From: GCA-2718035 sp964435285
Lineage (GTDB): Bacteria; Bacteroidota; Bacteroidia; Flavobacteriales; TMED113
NCBI GenBank assembly: GCA_964435285.1
Contig: CAYSYA010000001.1
Coordinates: forward strand, 1-64,000
Direction of reading: 5' to 3'
DNA length: 64,000 nucleotides
Below, in pieces: positions 62,623 to 64,000 of the stretch (within the stretch, counting starts at the first letter, position 1; every line of letters starts with the position of its first letter). Under the pieces are notes generated by a model. The model was not told the DNA's origin and did not search any database. It saw nothing but the letters and a program-made list of their open reading frames with translations. Made by a program: the position numbers and the translations under genes.

Positions 62623-63897
62623 TTAAAATAGGTCTTCTCCTGTTATACTTTGTGATTTTTTGCTATAATTTATTGATCTTTTGACGAAAAAATCTCCGTG
62701 TTTTGTAGCGATAAGTTCGTCATTAAACCATTCGGTTTTTTCTAATATTGATTGGTTTGTTTCGAAGATTTTATCAACACCAATACTTTCTAGTGATCTA
62801 TTGAATCTGTCTTTTATAAATTCGTTAATTTCTTCTTTTGGTAAGAAATCTAATTCTCCTTTTTCAAAAATCCAATCAATAATTGCGCTTTCAGCTTCAT
62901 AAGCGTTCTTACACATTTCTTGAATTCTACTTTCATATAATACATCAAACCATTCTGGGTTTTCAGATTTAATGATTTTTATAAGATCAATTCCAAAATC
63001 TCCATGTATTTGTTCTTCTTTTGATGTTGCTTCAACAACATTTGAGACTCCCTTGAGCATATTTTTATGTTTATTGAAGGCCATAATAATTAGAAATTGA
63101 GAAAATAGAGAGACGTGTTCAATAAAAAGTGAAAACAGAAGAACCGCTTCTGCATATTCTTTATTTTCTTCGCTTTTTGAACTGGCAAGAGCTGATTCTA
63201 AGTACCTAACTCTTTTCATAATTACAGGATTTTTCTTGAGATTTTTAAATTCTTCATTTAGACCCAGAATTTCTAGAAGGTGTGAGTAAGCATCAGCGTG
63301 CCTAACTTCACTTTCAGCAAAAGTTGCGCCAACAGAGCCAATTTCAGGTTTTGGGATTTTGTGATAAATATCACCCCAAAAACTTTTAACAGCAACTTCT
63401 ATTTGAGAAATTGCAAGCATGGTATTTTTTATAGCATTTTTTTCAAGGTCTGTTAGGCGGGTTTTGAAATCTTGTATATCACTTGTGAAATTAAATTCAG
63501 TGTGAATCCAATAGGAATGCCTAATAGCAGGAACGTATTCATATAGTTCAGGATATTCAAATGGTTTGAGAGTGATTCTTTTTTCAAAAACATTTCTCTT
63601 TCGTTTTTGATTTTGAGTATTTCTATAAAGAATATATGCTTTTGCAACATCTAAGAATTCACTTTGCATCAATTTTTTTTCAACTAAGTCTTGTATTTCT
63701 TCTACGTTAGGTGTGTAGTTTGGTATTTTAATAGCACGAGCGATTAAGCTTTTATTTACTTCGTTTGCAATATGTTCTGCGTCACTTAAACTTCCGTTAT
63801 CAACAGAAATCATCGCCTTAAGTATTGCATCAGTTATTTTCTCTAATTTGAATTGTCTTTTTTCATGACTTCGTTTAAAAATACTTTCTACTTGCAT
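62623..63897 (-). CDS. nrdB: Ribonucleoside-diphosphate reductase subunit beta with N-terminal ATP-cone
   Basis: 424 residues. Residues 4-95 form an ATP-cone (FKRSHEKRQFKLEKITDAIL, then VEEIQDLVEKKLM and AKAYILYRN), the dATP-sensing switch normally found on NrdA. The ferritin-like part follows, with metal ligands E167, E197 and H200 and Tyr204 at the radical-tyrosine position, and EEQIHGDFGID later. This layout matches the class of RNR described from Leeuwenhoekiella and Flavobacterium with a dimanganese centre. First gene of the pair. Confidence 0.95.
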   Translation of the reverse strand: MQVESIFKRSHEKRQFKLEKITDAILKAMISVDNGSLSDAEHIANEVNKSLIARAIKIPNYTPNVEEIQDLVEKKLMQSEFLDVAKAYILYRNTQNQKRKRNVFEKRITLKPFEYPELYEYVPAIRHSYWIHTEFNFTSDIQDFKTRLTDLEKNAIKNTMLAISQIEVAVKSFWGDIYHKIPKPEIGSVGATFAESEVRHADAYSHLLEILGLNEEFKNLKKNPVIMKRVRYLESALASSKSEENKEYAEAVLLFSLFIEHVSLFSQFLIIMAFNKHKNMLKGVSNVVEATSKEEQIHGDFGIDLIKIIKSENPEWFDVLYESRIQEMCKNAYEAESAIIDWIFEKGELDFLPKEEINEFIKDRFNRSLESIGVDKIFETNQSILEKTEWFNDELIATKHGDFFVKRSINYSKKSQSITGEDLF

Positions 63898-63933
63898 ATT
63901 ATATTTCTTTAATTTTTGGTCTAACTATTCTTC

Positions 63934-63960
63934 CAAAATTACAATTAAACAATATTGTTT
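63934..63960 (-). promoter_or_regulatory. Promoter-like element and palindrome upstream of nrdB
   Basis: On the minus strand TAATTTTG (63941-63934) fits the -7 consensus and lies 36 bases before the nrdB ATG. Just upstream is a perfect 14-base palindrome AAACAATATTGTTT (63947-63960), placed where a repressor could block the promoter. No relation to a known box could be established. Confidence 0.4.
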
Positions 63961-64000
63961 TTTTATTATTTAAAATCTCTTTTCAACAATTTTTTTTTCA

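Noticed and set aside
1..64000. CRISPR arrays, rRNA genes, insertion sequences or prophage genes
   Set aside because: No regularly spaced repeats, transposase, integrase, capsid or rRNA-like sequence was seen anywhere in the window.

Overview
The window is an AT-rich chromosomal segment from a member of the Bacteroidota, most likely a streamlined Flavobacteriales lineage. Support for this: TAnnTTTG-type promoters, almost no Shine-Dalgarno sequences, a GldH gliding-motility homologue, small families typical of the phylum (DUF3098, DUF4271, DUF3108, IPExxxVDY), an IspG with the long central insertion, and a ribonucleotide reductase whose ATP-cone sits on NrdB instead of NrdA. Genes are packed tightly. 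Same-strand genes often overlap by ATGA, and almost all convergent pairs overlap at their stop codons.

Region 1 (1-4880) is the only clearly accessory part. A tRNA-Asn gene (minus strand, 4806-4879) and its terminator are partly duplicated 3.7 kb away: 71 bp, one mismatch, at 1011-1081 and 4745-4815. A third copy of the hairpin lies at 41-76. Between these boundaries are small secreted or repeat proteins: a secreted protein, a zinc-ribbon YwqK/MORN-variant protein, a secreted MORN protein, a lipoprotein, and a surface protein with a T9SS-like tail. Four of these genes, on both strands, start from near-identical copies of one short promoter-leader, and a fifth, orphan copy lies between genes. 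Gene tails and a 14-codon gene head are left at the seams. No recombinase is visible. I read this as a tRNA-associated cassette-exchange site and consider it the most interesting part of the window.

Region 2 (4900-19770) is core metabolism and information processing: a PfkB kinase, rnhA, purN, acpP-fabF-(IPExxxVDY)-pyk with rnc missing from its usual place, pheS, pgk, holB-ricT-gldH-PBP1A, and a CoA-transferase pair. Region 3 (19764-37100) holds a 1069-residue outer-membrane-type protein, xth, pth-rplY-prs, tRNA-Leu, a ctpA-like protease, a Tat-exported Mn-type superoxide dismutase, metG, an LD-carboxypeptidase, a pseudouridine synthase, an orphan histidine kinase, hemW, a cyclase-family protein and ispG.

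Region 4 (37080-54700) holds an M23 peptidase, tryptophan 2,3-dioxygenase, DUF3108, leuS, then ftsX-DUF3098-uppP-truB-queA-ispD, rlmN-polyprenyl synthase-dnaG, aroF and rsmI, tdk and alr. Region 5 (54676-63900) holds an O-antigen ligase-type protein, a second S41 protease, yidD-rnpA, hemD-DUF4271, a glutaryl-CoA-type dehydrogenase and nrdA-nrdB.

Together the core genes cover envelope building (PBP1A, LdcA, Alr, UppP, M23, FtsX), isoprenoids (IspD, IspG, polyprenyl synthase), translation and deoxynucleotide supply. Several show reduction against family norms: MetG without its C-terminal domain, a DAHP synthase without chorismate mutase, GldH without its lipid-anchor cysteine, and a DnaG without zinc ligands. 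Family assignments come from motifs recognised by eye; no database search was possible.
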